The notes under the pieces: generated by a model
What the model was told of the DNA's origin: nothing
What the model saw: only the letters and a program-made list of their open reading frames with translations
Database searches by the model: none
Position numbers and translations under genes: made by a program
In this document: positions 6,692-13,440 of the stretch, one piece after another
How positions within the stretch are numbered: position 1 is the stretch's first letter
Layout: the number at the start of each line of letters is the position of its first letter
Source: CAZKFG01 sp964551985
GTDB lineage: Bacteria; Bacillota; Negativicutes; Acidaminococcales; JAISLQ01
Assembly (NCBI GenBank): GCA_964551985.1
Contig: CAZKFG010000054.1
Coordinates: forward strand, 1-15,720
DNA: 15,720 nt
Reading direction: 5' to 3'

Positions 6692-7678
6692 TCAGTTTGC
6701 TATTTGATTTTTCTGCCTTTCATATAGTTCTTTAGAAGCAAAAAGCACAAAGCTTTCCCTTTTTTCTACAAAATCATAAAGTATTATATGAGTCTTTTCT
6801 CCTGCCCAGATGTAATATTGCATTTTTTTTGCTAAATCATATCTACCGTTAGTAGGTTCACCATATTCAGATTTGATCTTTTGATAAATTAAATCCTTGT
6901 TAGCATCATTTTTATAGTGAACATATACAGCCAAAAGTTGATTTTGCCAAAAACTATATCTTTTTTCGATTATTGGCACATCCATAAAAGTTTTTGCATC
7001 ACCTACTAAAATAAATTCCCCCAACCGTTCGGATTTATTATTAGCCTTAAAATCTTTACCGACTTTTTTTAGTTCTTTTATTTCAGCTCCCCATTTAATA
7101 CCTTCAAAGCCCTGAGGCTGATTTTTGTAATCACTTTCATTTTTCCCCATAGCATCTAAAAATCTAGCATAGTCATTTTGTAGTTTTTTATTGTAAACAT
7201 ATAAATAGCCTTTTTTAGCAGATAAATTATAGTTAAGTCGAACATAAACATCTTCTGTTTGCCAAAAAACTATATCTTCTCCAGAATTATTTTCAATTTT
7301 TGCTGCAATACCAAACTGAGAAACTAAATTGTTATATAACCGTTGAAAAGATTCTGCATCTTTTTCGACATTAAAATAGGCTCTCACTGCAACAAATTTA
7401 TCATTCCAAAATTGGTAATAGATTGGATAAAAACCTACATCATAAACAAAATAGGACTCCTCTTTGCTTATATAGTTGTATAGCTTTTTGTTTGTATCAA
7501 AATCAAGCAATATAAATTCTTTTGTAGTATCTTTTAAACTTGCTCCCCAGTTTACATCTTGAAAACCACTATTTTTTATAGCATTTTCGGCAAAAGCATT
7601 AGAGACAAAAGAAAAAGATATTAACAAACATAAAATTACACTAAATAAAAACCCTCTTTTACGACCTACACATACCAA
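6692..7678 (-). CDS. Exported protein of unknown function with two repeated domains
   Basis: I do not recognise a family. The product has 328 residues: a signal peptide (1-30, cut after SNAFA), then two copies of a domain of about 150 residues. Copy one starts GFQDVNWGASLKD (residue 38) and continues with YYQFWNDKFVAVRAYF and FGIAAK. Copy two starts GFEGIKWGAEIKE (residue 190) and continues with YSFWQNQLLAVYVHY and YGEPTNG. It is rich in tyrosine, phenylalanine and lysine, and is likely soluble in the periplasm or attached to the envelope. I chose the TTG at 7678, eight bases after GGAGG, because the next in-frame codons lead into the signal peptide. The frame is open to 7741 but without a ribosome site. 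It lies between the cobalamin operon and the TonB receptor gene; no terminator is visible after it. Confidence 0.8.
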   Translation of the reverse strand: MVCVGRKRGFLFSVILCLLISFSFVSNAFAENAIKNSGFQDVNWGASLKDTTKEFILLDFDTNKKLYNYISKEESYFVYDVGFYPIYYQFWNDKFVAVRAYFNVEKDAESFQRLYNNLVSQFGIAAKIENNSGEDIVFWQTEDVYVRLNYNLSAKKGYLYVYNKKLQNDYARFLDAMGKNESDYKNQPQGFEGIKWGAEIKELKKVGKDFKANNKSERLGEFILVGDAKTFMDVPIIEKRYSFWQNQLLAVYVHYKNDANKDLIYQKIKSEYGEPTNGRYDLAKKMQYYIWAGEKTHIILYDFVEKRESFVLFASKELYERQKNQIAN

Positions 7679-7704
7679 AACATTTACCTCCACATATATT
7701 TTTT

Positions 7705-7796
7705 GTATGCCTTCACATACTAATTTGAAAAATAGCGCCAAGCATAGAGCTTGGCTATCTCCTAAGAGATTTAATCTTACATGTTCACCCTACATG
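7705..7796 (-). promoter_or_regulatory. Hairpin-rich leader of the two-domain exported protein gene
   Basis: Four hairpins follow each other: CATGT/ACATG (7796-7780), ATCTC/GAGAT (7770-7757), GCCAAGC/GCTTGGC (7755-7737) and GTATG/CATAC (7720-7705). The third is followed by GCTATTTTTC and resembles a terminator. The block lies between a predicted promoter and the TTG start. No known riboswitch consensus was recognised. Confidence 0.45.
7727..7755 (-). terminator. Terminator-like hairpin in the leader, or end of the cbi operon
   Basis: GCCAAGC and GCTTGGC form a 7-bp stem with a 5-base loop, followed on the minus strand by GCTATTTTT. It lies 109 bases after the stop of the third btuF-like gene, so it may end the cobalamin operon or attenuate the downstream gene. 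Confidence 0.6.
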
Positions 7797-7833
7797 CAAA
7801 TAAAGAAAATTTATATTTTGAAAATGGCAACAA

Positions 7834-7862
7834 ATTATTAAAAAGCTTTTTAAATATATCAA
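7834..7862 (-). promoter_or_regulatory. Possible promoter for the two-domain exported protein gene
   Basis: TTGATA (7862-7857) and AATAAT (7839-7834) are separated by 17 bases; each differs from consensus at one position. The region is very AT-rich, so chance matches are possible. Confidence 0.45.
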
Positions 7863-7863
7863 T

Positions 7864-8823
7864 CTAGTTATTAGGATAAAGCAATTTATTCATATATTTT
7901 ACAGATTCATCAACATACATTCCGTAGTACGACGTAAACAGTTTTGGTGGCAAAACATGCACTCTTTGTTCTTTTACAGCTCGCAAAAGCTGCCAGGAAG
8001 AATTGTTGTTTAATACATTATCAATAGACGCCTGCATTTTTTTTCTATCACCCATTGTTACAAAAAATATATAATCCGGATTTTCTTTAGCTATATATTC
8101 TAGTGATATAGGCATAAAGTGTGACAAAGAGCTCTCTTTTTTTAAAATATTTTCGCCCCCAGCCAAACCAAGTATATGCCCTTGACGACTAGATGGCGTC
8201 ATAAGAGAAAAACTCGTTGGTGTTCCCCAAATAAGTGCTACTTTCGGTTTTGTCTTGCTTTTAAAACCATTTTGAAGACTCTCTACACTTGTTTTTATTC
8301 GTTTTATTTCTTGCGCCGCTAAATTCGGGCAATTGTTCATTTGACCATAAAGCATCATTTCATAATAAGTATCTTCTAGTGTCTCGTTTTCTATCGATAA
8401 AACTGGAATACCAGCTTTATTGAAAGTCTCTCTTAAACTTTGTTGCGGAGTAGAGCCAATTATCAAATCGGGTTTTTGCTTTAAAACTTCTTCCATGCTT
8501 ATATTTGCATTTTTAGACAACATAAGAGTATTGGAGTTGAGTTTTTCATACAAACCTTCAGGTGCTGTTTCCAGCTTTACACAAGCTATAACTTTATCTC
8601 TACCACCCATTCCAAGCCAAAGATCTAAGCTAGATGAATTCAAAAAAACTACTCTTTGCGGATGAGCAGGTACTACTACATCAAAACCTTTACCTGATCC
8701 ATTTTTAATTGTGATTGTTTTTTTATCTGTCAAAAACGATAGCGTACTTTCTTTGTGCGTAAAAACAAACACTGTAAATGCAATCAGCAGGCAAGCAGCT
8801 ACTATGGAAAAAATACGAATCAA
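7864..8823 (-). CDS. Cobalamin-type periplasmic binding protein (BtuF-like), copy 3, in cbi operon
   Basis: Third class III binding protein of the window, 319 residues. A hydrophobic N-terminal segment (about 3-22) is signal or anchor. Landmarks are IKNGSGKGFDVVVPAHP, RVVFLNSSSLDLWLGMGG, KPDLII, WGTPTSFSLM, SRQGHILGLAGGENI and SLEYIAKENPDYIFF. By eye it is closer to the plus-strand copy than to the copy next to btuC. The start is TTG at 8823, with GAGGG eight bases upstream; no ATG is available near it. It follows the exported CbiK gene by 24 bases in the same operon, so it should share the tandem cobalamin-riboswitch control. Its place suggests binding of a corrinoid or tetrapyrrole linked to periplasmic CbiK. 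There is no permease gene beside it. Confidence 0.88.
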   Translation of the reverse strand: MIRIFSIVAACLLIAFTVFVFTHKESTLSFLTDKKTITIKNGSGKGFDVVVPAHPQRVVFLNSSSLDLWLGMGGRDKVIACVKLETAPEGLYEKLNSNTLMLSKNANISMEEVLKQKPDLIIGSTPQQSLRETFNKAGIPVLSIENETLEDTYYEMMLYGQMNNCPNLAAQEIKRIKTSVESLQNGFKSKTKPKVALIWGTPTSFSLMTPSSRQGHILGLAGGENILKKESSLSHFMPISLEYIAKENPDYIFFVTMGDRKKMQASIDNVLNNNSSWQLLRAVKEQRVHVLPPKLFTSYYGMYVDESVKYMNKLLYPNN

Positions 8824-8847
8824 AATCTTTTCCCTCTCTTTTACTTA

Positions 8848-9705
8848 CTAGTGGCTAGCAAGTGCGTGCATAATATATATGTTTTGTATGGCAATATTTC
8901 TACCTATTCCGCGTATTTCAAAACGTACTTCATATCCTTCTTTTTTAAGCAAATTAATCCAAGAATCTGCTTCATTGCCTACCATATCATTATGTGCATG
9001 GTCTCCTGCTACAAGCATTAACGGCATAAGTAAAACTTTTTTCGCTTTACTCTCTTTTAACTTTTTCAACATAACTCCAAAATTAAGCTCATCCGTCTCT
9101 TCAACTACACCTATTAATGCTGGAAATCCATGTTTTTTAAAGCTATCTTCTAGAGATTTATAGGCTGGATTTATAATGTTTGGCGAGCCATGTCCCATAA
9201 AAACAACTATTTCATCGTCAAGTAATTTTGGCATAGTTGTCTCTAAAGCTTTTACTACAAGCGGAAAATCATTTTTGTCAGTCAATAGTGGTGTACCTAA
9301 AGAAAGCTTAGCAAATTTATTTTGATATGCTTTTATAGCTGGCATAACTTTGTTTGCTATCTCTTCACCTGGTGTCAAATGTGTTGGCTGTACAAGAACA
9401 TCTTTGTAGCCTTCTTTGTAAAGCTTTTCCAGGACAGTAGCAAGGTCATATACCTTTATAGCATCTTTTTCAAAAAGACGTTTCATAACTATTTTTGCCG
9501 TAAAAGCCCGCTTAAAATCTCTGTCAGGGAAAGCTGCTGCCAAAGACTTTTCCAAACTTTCTATATCCAGTTCACGTGTCTCTTTAAAAGTAGTGCCAAA
9601 ACTTACTACAACCAAAGCTTTTTCTTTTGTAGCTGCAAAGACATTTTGCGAACCAACAGTCATAATACCAGCAAACATTAATAACATAACCAAAAATTTT
9701 CTCAT
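8848..9705 (-). CDS. cbiK: Sirohydrochlorin cobaltochelatase CbiK, with signal peptide
   Basis: Class II chelatase that inserts cobalt into sirohydrochlorin at the start of anaerobic cobalamin synthesis; 285 residues. The core begins ALVVVSFGTTF (30-40). It has QPTHLTPGEE (106-115) and the catalytic GHG histidine (H172). GDHAHND carries the second metal histidine (H236), 64 residues later, close to the spacing in Salmonella CbiK. A clear signal peptide precedes it (1-24, positive start, hydrophobic core, VFA cut site), so it should be periplasmic, like CbiKP of Desulfovibrio vulgaris. I chose the ATG at 9705 (AAGGTGG upstream); a TTG at 9726 in the same frame has no ribosome site. It lies 38 bases after cbiH. 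A role in moving cobalt, iron or haem is an alternative to corrin synthesis. Confidence 0.93.
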   Translation of the reverse strand: MRKFLVMLLMFAGIMTVGSQNVFAATKEKALVVVSFGTTFKETRELDIESLEKSLAAAFPDRDFKRAFTAKIVMKRLFEKDAIKVYDLATVLEKLYKEGYKDVLVQPTHLTPGEEIANKVMPAIKAYQNKFAKLSLGTPLLTDKNDFPLVVKALETTMPKLLDDEIVVFMGHGSPNIINPAYKSLEDSFKKHGFPALIGVVEETDELNFGVMLKKLKESKAKKVLLMPLMLVAGDHAHNDMVGNEADSWINLLKKEGYEVRFEIRGIGRNIAIQNIYIMHALASH

Positions 9706-9743
9706 AATTATTTTCCACCTTCTCAAATTATTTTATGCTTTTT

Positions 9744-10469
9744 TTAAACTTGGTATCCTCTTGTAGTAACAAGTTTATCTTTAATAATTTTTGTCGCTGA
9801 ATTCCCTATAATCACTGTTGTAAACATATCTATATCTTGATTGGCAAGCTCTTCTAAATAACAAGTTTTATATTCAGAGCCCTTTCGCAAAGCATTTTTT
9901 ACATAACCACAACATGTTTTTGGTGATTTGTATTGCATAGAAATATTACAAGCTTTTTCCAAATGTTCACTGCGTTTTTTGCTACGTGGGTTATAAAGAC
10001 AAACAACCATGTCCCCTTTAGCTGTAGCGTCTAGTCGTTTTTCTATTACATCCCATGGTGTCAGCAAATCACTCAAACTAATAATAGCAAAATCATTAGA
10101 CAAAGGTGAACCGAGTATTGATGCTGCCGAAGTGGCAGCTGTAATGCCTGGTATAACCTCTATATCAATGTCTTTATACCTCTCACCCATTTCAAATAAA
10201 AGTGGTGCCATGCCATATATACCAGCATCGCCACTGGAAATAACTGCAACTTTTTTACCCTCACTGGCTTTTTGAAAAGCAAGCTTACAACGCTCTATCT
10301 CACCCATCATGCCTGTGCTTATAACTTCTTTTCCCGTTGTAAGGTCGACTATAAGTTTTACATATTCTGTATAACCAATAACCACATCACACTCTAAAAC
10401 AATTTGTTTTGCCATTGGAGCCAAATAATCAGCATCACCAGGTCCAATTCCCACAGCATAAATTTTCAT
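9744..10469 (-). CDS. cbiH: Precorrin-3B/cobalt-factor III C17-methyltransferase (CbiH)
   Basis: AdoMet-dependent methyltransferase of the corrin pathway that methylates C17 and causes ring contraction; 241 residues, cytoplasmic. SUMT-superfamily features are the N-terminal glycine loop YAVGIGPGDADYLAPMA (4-20), ISSGDAGIYGMA (77-88) and IPGITAATSAASILGSPLSN (106-125). The stretch FAIISLSDLLTPWDVIEKRL (127-146) is characteristic of CbiH/CobJ. It is a single-domain protein, without the fused C-terminal domain found in some organisms. The ATG at 10469 is two bases after the cbiL stop and its GGAGGA site is inside the end of cbiL, so the genes are coupled. Second gene of the riboswitch-controlled operon. 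Confidence 0.95.
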   Translation of the reverse strand: MKIYAVGIGPGDADYLAPMAKQIVLECDVVIGYTEYVKLIVDLTTGKEVISTGMMGEIERCKLAFQKASEGKKVAVISSGDAGIYGMAPLLFEMGERYKDIDIEVIPGITAATSAASILGSPLSNDFAIISLSDLLTPWDVIEKRLDATAKGDMVVCLYNPRSKKRSEHLEKACNISMQYKSPKTCCGYVKNALRKGSEYKTCYLEELANQDIDMFTTVIIGNSATKIIKDKLVTTRGYQV

Positions 10470-10471
10470 TT

Positions 10472-11191
10472 TTATTCCTCCATAGTATTTGAATTGTCTT
10501 TAACCAATACAACTGAAAAATAGCCTGCTTGCTCATCTTTAGCTAAATTATAAAACTCTTGTATACTATTAAAAATTCTTTGTTCTTTCATCGTGCAACG
10601 TTCAATGATTTTGGTATTTTCAGACAATCCTTTTGACTGCAAAATATTCAAAACTTTTGTAATATTCTTGCCTGATTTCATAATTACCTTATTTCCCGGC
10701 AAATCCAAAAAACGTTCAATATTTTCCTCACGATTTGCTGGTATAATATGCAAAACATCTTCGCCTTCACAAAGCACTTGCTCAGCTACAGCAGCCGATG
10801 CACTAAAAGAAGTTATTCCAGGTATTATTTGGGTTTTAAAACCTCTGTCTTTGATTATCTTATGGACATACATATATGTTGAGTAGATTACAGTATCACC
10901 TAAAGTTATAAAGCCTACAGTCTTACCTTCATCTAAAAACTTGCAAATATCATCTGCGACCTTTAATCTGTGTTCTCGTCTCTTATCGTCATTGTCTTTC
11001 ATATAAAAATGGCTTTTTAGTAAAATCTTATCTGATAAATAATCTTTAACTATTTCAAACGCAGTTTCATAGCCATTTTGTGCATGAGGGACAACTATAA
11101 CATCACTTTTTTTTATTGCATTAATAGCTTTTAAAGTCAAAAGCTCTGGATCGCCAGGACCTATACCAATACCATATAAAACGCCTTTCAC
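10472..11191 (-). CDS. cbiL: Precorrin-2/cobalt-factor II C20-methyltransferase (CbiL)
   Basis: AdoMet-dependent methyltransferase that methylates C20 of cobalt-factor II, a step before CbiH; 239 residues, cytoplasmic. Motifs are GIGIGPGDPELLTLKA (7-22), LGDTVIYSTYMYV (98-109, typical of CbiL/CobI rather than other corrin methyltransferases) and IPGITSFSASAA (123-134). Two GTG codons are possible starts. The one at 11200 overlaps the GGAGAG ribosome site, so I chose the second at 11191, which has about nine bases of spacing and opens directly into the glycine loop. First gene of the operon; its leader of about 620 bases holds two cobalamin riboswitches, each with a terminator, so vitamin B12 should shut it down. 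Confidence 0.95.
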   Translation of the reverse strand: MKGVLYGIGIGPGDPELLTLKAINAIKKSDVIVVPHAQNGYETAFEIVKDYLSDKILLKSHFYMKDNDDKRREHRLKVADDICKFLDEGKTVGFITLGDTVIYSTYMYVHKIIKDRGFKTQIIPGITSFSASAAVAEQVLCEGEDVLHIIPANREENIERFLDLPGNKVIMKSGKNITKVLNILQSKGLSENTKIIERCTMKEQRIFNSIQEFYNLAKDEQAGYFSVVLVKDNSNTMEE

Positions 11192-11231
11192 ACTATACAC
11201 CTCTCCTTAAATAAAGTACTTTTAAAATAAT

Positions 11232-11263
11232 AAAAATCCTTTCCCAATAATTGTGGGAAAGGA
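11232..11263 (-). terminator. Terminator of cobalamin riboswitch 2
   Basis: TCCTTTCCCA (11263-11254 on the minus strand) pairs with TGGGAAAGGA (11246-11237), a 10-bp perfect stem with a 7-base loop, followed by TTTTTATT. It lies between riboswitch 2 and the cbiL ribosome site. Confidence 0.9.
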
Positions 11264-11324
11264 CATCAAAAGCTAAATACATATCTAGCCTATTAAATCT
11301 CCTCCCCATCTGCCGTGGGTCTAA

Positions 11325-11495
11325 CAGTGATCATCAAACAGGCAGTTCTTCTGGCTTAGGTTCATAGCAACTTTACGCCTTACCATGAATTTTATCTCAC
11401 AGTGACATAATGTAAAGAAGCTTCCCATCACAGCGGCGGGACCGCACCGGAATTTAACCGGTTTATCTATTAAGTATTTATACACCTGTTTTCAA
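11325..11495 (-). promoter_or_regulatory. Cobalamin riboswitch 2 (promoter-distal of a tandem pair)
   Basis: On the minus strand: AACAGGTGTA near 11490, the stretch GATAAACCGGTTAAATTCC, then GCGGTCCCGCCGCTGT, a GGTAAGG arm, and the B12 box AAGCCAGAAGAACTGCCTG at about 11356-11338. All class I aptamer blocks are present. A terminator follows at 11232-11263. I see no strong promoter between it and riboswitch 3, so it is probably transcribed from 11819-11847. Confidence 0.95.
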
Positions 11496-11545
11496 ATATT
11501 AAATTTTTAAATAATTAATATATAGTTATTAAATAAAGCCTAATA

Positions 11546-11583
11546 CAAAAAATAAAAAACCTCTTTGCGAAAACGCAAAAAGG
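11546..11583 (-). terminator. Terminator of cobalamin riboswitch 3
   Basis: CCTTTTTGCG (11583-11574) and CGCAAAGAGG (11569-11560) form a 10-bp stem with one wobble and a TTTT loop, followed by TTTTTTATTTTTTG. It lies between riboswitch 3 and riboswitch 2, so the first switch can stop transcription before the second is made. Confidence 0.9.
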
Positions 11584-11629
11584 CAGAATAAACATTTTAC
11601 CTAGCCACGTCTTTCGCATGGGAGCAATA

Positions 11630-11797
11630 AGCTCAAATATTTCAGGCAGTTCTTCTGGCTTAGGTTCATAGTTTCTTTGCGCCTTCCCATGAGTTTTGTC
11701 TCACAGTGGCATTATGCAAAATCACTCACCATCACAGCGGCGGGACCGCACCGGACTTTAACCGGTTTATCTATTAAGTGTAATACACCTGAACGTT
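11630..11797 (-). promoter_or_regulatory. Cobalamin riboswitch 3 (promoter-proximal of a tandem pair)
   Basis: On the minus strand: TCAGGTGTA near 11792, GATAAACCGGTTAAAGTCC, GCGGTCCCGCCGCTGT, GGGAAGGCG, and the B12 box AAGCCAGAAGAACTGCCTG at about 11661-11643. It is very similar to riboswitch 2, even in less conserved parts, suggesting local duplication. It starts about 15 bases after the predicted transcription start. Confidence 0.95.
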
Positions 11798-11818
11798 CTT
11801 TATTAAGTTTGCTAGTAA

Positions 11819-11847
11819 ATAGTAGCACGAAAAATATTATGTGTCAA
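11819..11847 (-). promoter_or_regulatory. Sigma-70 promoter of the cbiL-cbiH-cbiK-btuF operon
   Basis: TTGACA (11847-11842) and TACTAT (11824-11819) are separated by 17 bases. The start near 11812 precedes riboswitch 3 directly, and no other good promoter was found before cbiL. Confidence 0.85.
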
Positions 11848-11952
11848 GCTTAAACAATGCAGTATATGTTTTTAAACCAATTTTGACAAAAGCACAAGTG
11901 CTGCAAAATAGCAATATTTTTCCTTCAAATCATTTTATATTAGTTTTTATTA

Positions 11953-11961
11953 TGCTATAAT
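11953..11961 (+). promoter_or_regulatory. Extended -10 promoter for the amino-acid ABC transporter operon
   Basis: TGCTATAAT is a perfect extended -10 element. No good -35 is seen at 16-18 bases upstream, as is common with extended -10 promoters. The start would be near 11968, 35 bases before the first gene. No known riboswitch fits in so short a leader. Confidence 0.6.
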
Positions 11962-12002
11962 TCAAGTAATATATTTATTATATAAAAAATGAGGTATAAA
12001 TA

Positions 12003-12662
12003 ATGGGTTTTGACTGGAATGCAATAGTAAATGCCTTGCCTTTATTGCTGATTGGCGCAGGTATAACAATAGAAATAACTGCTTTGAGTGTAGCTTTTGG
12101 TATGATTATTGGTCTATTGATAAGTATATGCAGAATATCAAATAATATTATATTAAAAAAATTTGCAGCAATATATGTTGATTTTATTCGTGGTACACCA
12201 CTTTTAGTACAAATTTTTCTAATATATTTTGCTCTACCAATGCTTATAGGAAAGCGTATAGACCCATTTTTTGCTGCCATTACTGCCTGTTCAATTAACA
12301 GTGGTGCTTATATAGCCGAAATTTTTCGTGCAGGGATTCAATCTATTGACAAAGGACAAATGGAAGCTGGTCTATCTTTAGGACTAAATTGGTTACAAAC
12401 AATGAGATACATCATTATTCCTCAAGCATTCAAACGCAGTATTCCGTCTTTAGGCAATGAATTTATCGCTATGCTAAAAGACTCCTCTTTGGTATCTGTA
12501 ATAGGTTTTGAAGAATTAACAAGAAGAGGTCAATTGATAATATCTTCGACATACGCAACATTTGAAATTTGGCTTGCTGTAGCATTTATATATTTGATTA
12601 TGACCCTTGTTATTTCTCGCTTTGTTGCCTACTTAGAAAGGAGGTTTAGCACAACACAATGA
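12003..12662 (+). CDS. glnP: Polar amino-acid ABC transporter permease (HisM/GlnP family)
   Basis: Inner-membrane subunit of an amino-acid importer, 219 residues with about five membrane spans. The family motif FIRGTPLLVQIFLIYF (61-76) and the cytoplasmic EAA loop EAGLSLGLNWLQTMRYIIIP (121-140), which contacts the ATPase, are both clear. The length is normal for a homodimeric permease. GAGG eight bases before the ATG at 12003 is the ribosome site. The stop overlaps the next start (ATGA). The exact amino acid (glutamine, glutamate, arginine or cystine) cannot be decided from this sequence; the symbol reflects family membership only. Confidence 0.93.
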   Translation: MGFDWNAIVNALPLLLIGAGITIEITALSVAFGMIIGLLISICRISNNIILKKFAAIYVDFIRGTPLLVQIFLIYFALPMLIGKRIDPFFAAITACSINSGAYIAEIFRAGIQSIDKGQMEAGLSLGLNWLQTMRYIIIPQAFKRSIPSLGNEFIAMLKDSSLVSVIGFEELTRRGQLIISSTYATFEIWLAVAFIYLIMTLVISRFVAYLERRFSTTQ

Positions 12663-13387
12663 ACAACATAATAAAAGCAAATAATATAAATAAATTTTTT
12701 GGACAATTGCACGTTTTAAAAGATGTAAGTCTAGAAATTAAGCAAAAAGAAGTTGTTGTAATAATCGGTCCTAGCGGCTCTGGTAAAAGCACTTTTTTGC
12801 GTTGTTTAAACCATCTTGAGATTCCAACAAGTGGCGAAATAATAATTGACGACATTCCTCTTAAAATTTCAGAAAATATTAGCAAAGTGCGACAAGAAGT
12901 AGGAATGGTTTTTCAACGTTTTAATCTATTTCCTAATATGACTGTTCTTGAAAATATAACTTTAGCACCATTAAAAATAAAAAAAACACCACTAGCAAAA
13001 GCTAATGAACTAGCAGAAGAATTATTACAAAGAGTCGGTTTATTAGACAAAATAAATTCTTATCCTGAACAATTAAGTGGCGGTCAACAACAAAGAGTAG
13101 CTATTGCCAGAGCATTAGCAATGCAACCAAAAATAATGCTATTTGACGAACCAACCTCGGCACTTGATCCTGAAATGGTAAAAGAGGTTTTAGATGTAAT
13201 CTTAGATCTTGCTAAAAGTGGTATAACAATGGTTGTTGTAACACACGAAATGGGATTTGCCCGAGAAGCAGGAGATAGAGTGATTTTTATGGACGAAGGA
13301 CGAATAATAGAGGCTGCTTCACCAGAAGAAATATTTTCTAGTCCCAAAGAGGAGCGTACGAAAAATTTCTTGTCTAAAATACTTTAA
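12659..13387 (+). CDS. glnQ: Polar amino-acid ABC transporter ATP-binding protein
   Basis: Cytoplasmic ATPase powering the importer, 242 residues, a complete single nucleotide-binding domain. Visible motifs are Walker A GPSGSGKS (37-44), Q-loop VFQRFNLFPNMTVLENI (84-100), signature LSGGQQQR (139-146), Walker B IMLFDEPTSALDP (159-171) and the H-loop histidine in VTHEMGFAREAGDRV (H196). The sequence TFLRCLNHLEIPTSGEI after Walker A is typical of the GlnQ/HisP group. The ATG overlaps the permease stop by four bases; AGGAGG lies 14 bases upstream, somewhat far, so translational coupling probably helps. Second gene of the three-gene operon. Confidence 0.95.
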   Translation: MNNIIKANNINKFFGQLHVLKDVSLEIKQKEVVVIIGPSGSGKSTFLRCLNHLEIPTSGEIIIDDIPLKISENISKVRQEVGMVFQRFNLFPNMTVLENITLAPLKIKKTPLAKANELAEELLQRVGLLDKINSYPEQLSGGQQQRVAIARALAMQPKIMLFDEPTSALDPEMVKEVLDVILDLAKSGITMVVVTHEMGFAREAGDRVIFMDEGRIIEAASPEEIFSSPKEERTKNFLSKIL

Positions 13388-13440
13388 AATCAAAACATTA
13401 TTGTTTTAACATAAATATAAAAAAATAAGGAGATGTAAAA

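Noticed and set aside
7840..7860. AAAAAGCTTTTT palindrome as terminator of the third btuF-like gene
   Set aside because: The stem has only one GC step and no proper T-run; the GC-richer hairpin at 7727-7755 is a better terminator.
11190..11287. Short leader peptide frame starting with ATG near 11283 after a GGAGGAG
   Set aside because: The spacing to the ATG is too long (about 16 bases) and the frame crosses the riboswitch terminator; no sign of coding.
11881..11910. TTGACA at 11883 followed by AAATAG at 17 bases as a plus-strand promoter
   Set aside because: The -10 is poor and an extended -10 TGCTATAAT much nearer the gene explains transcription better.
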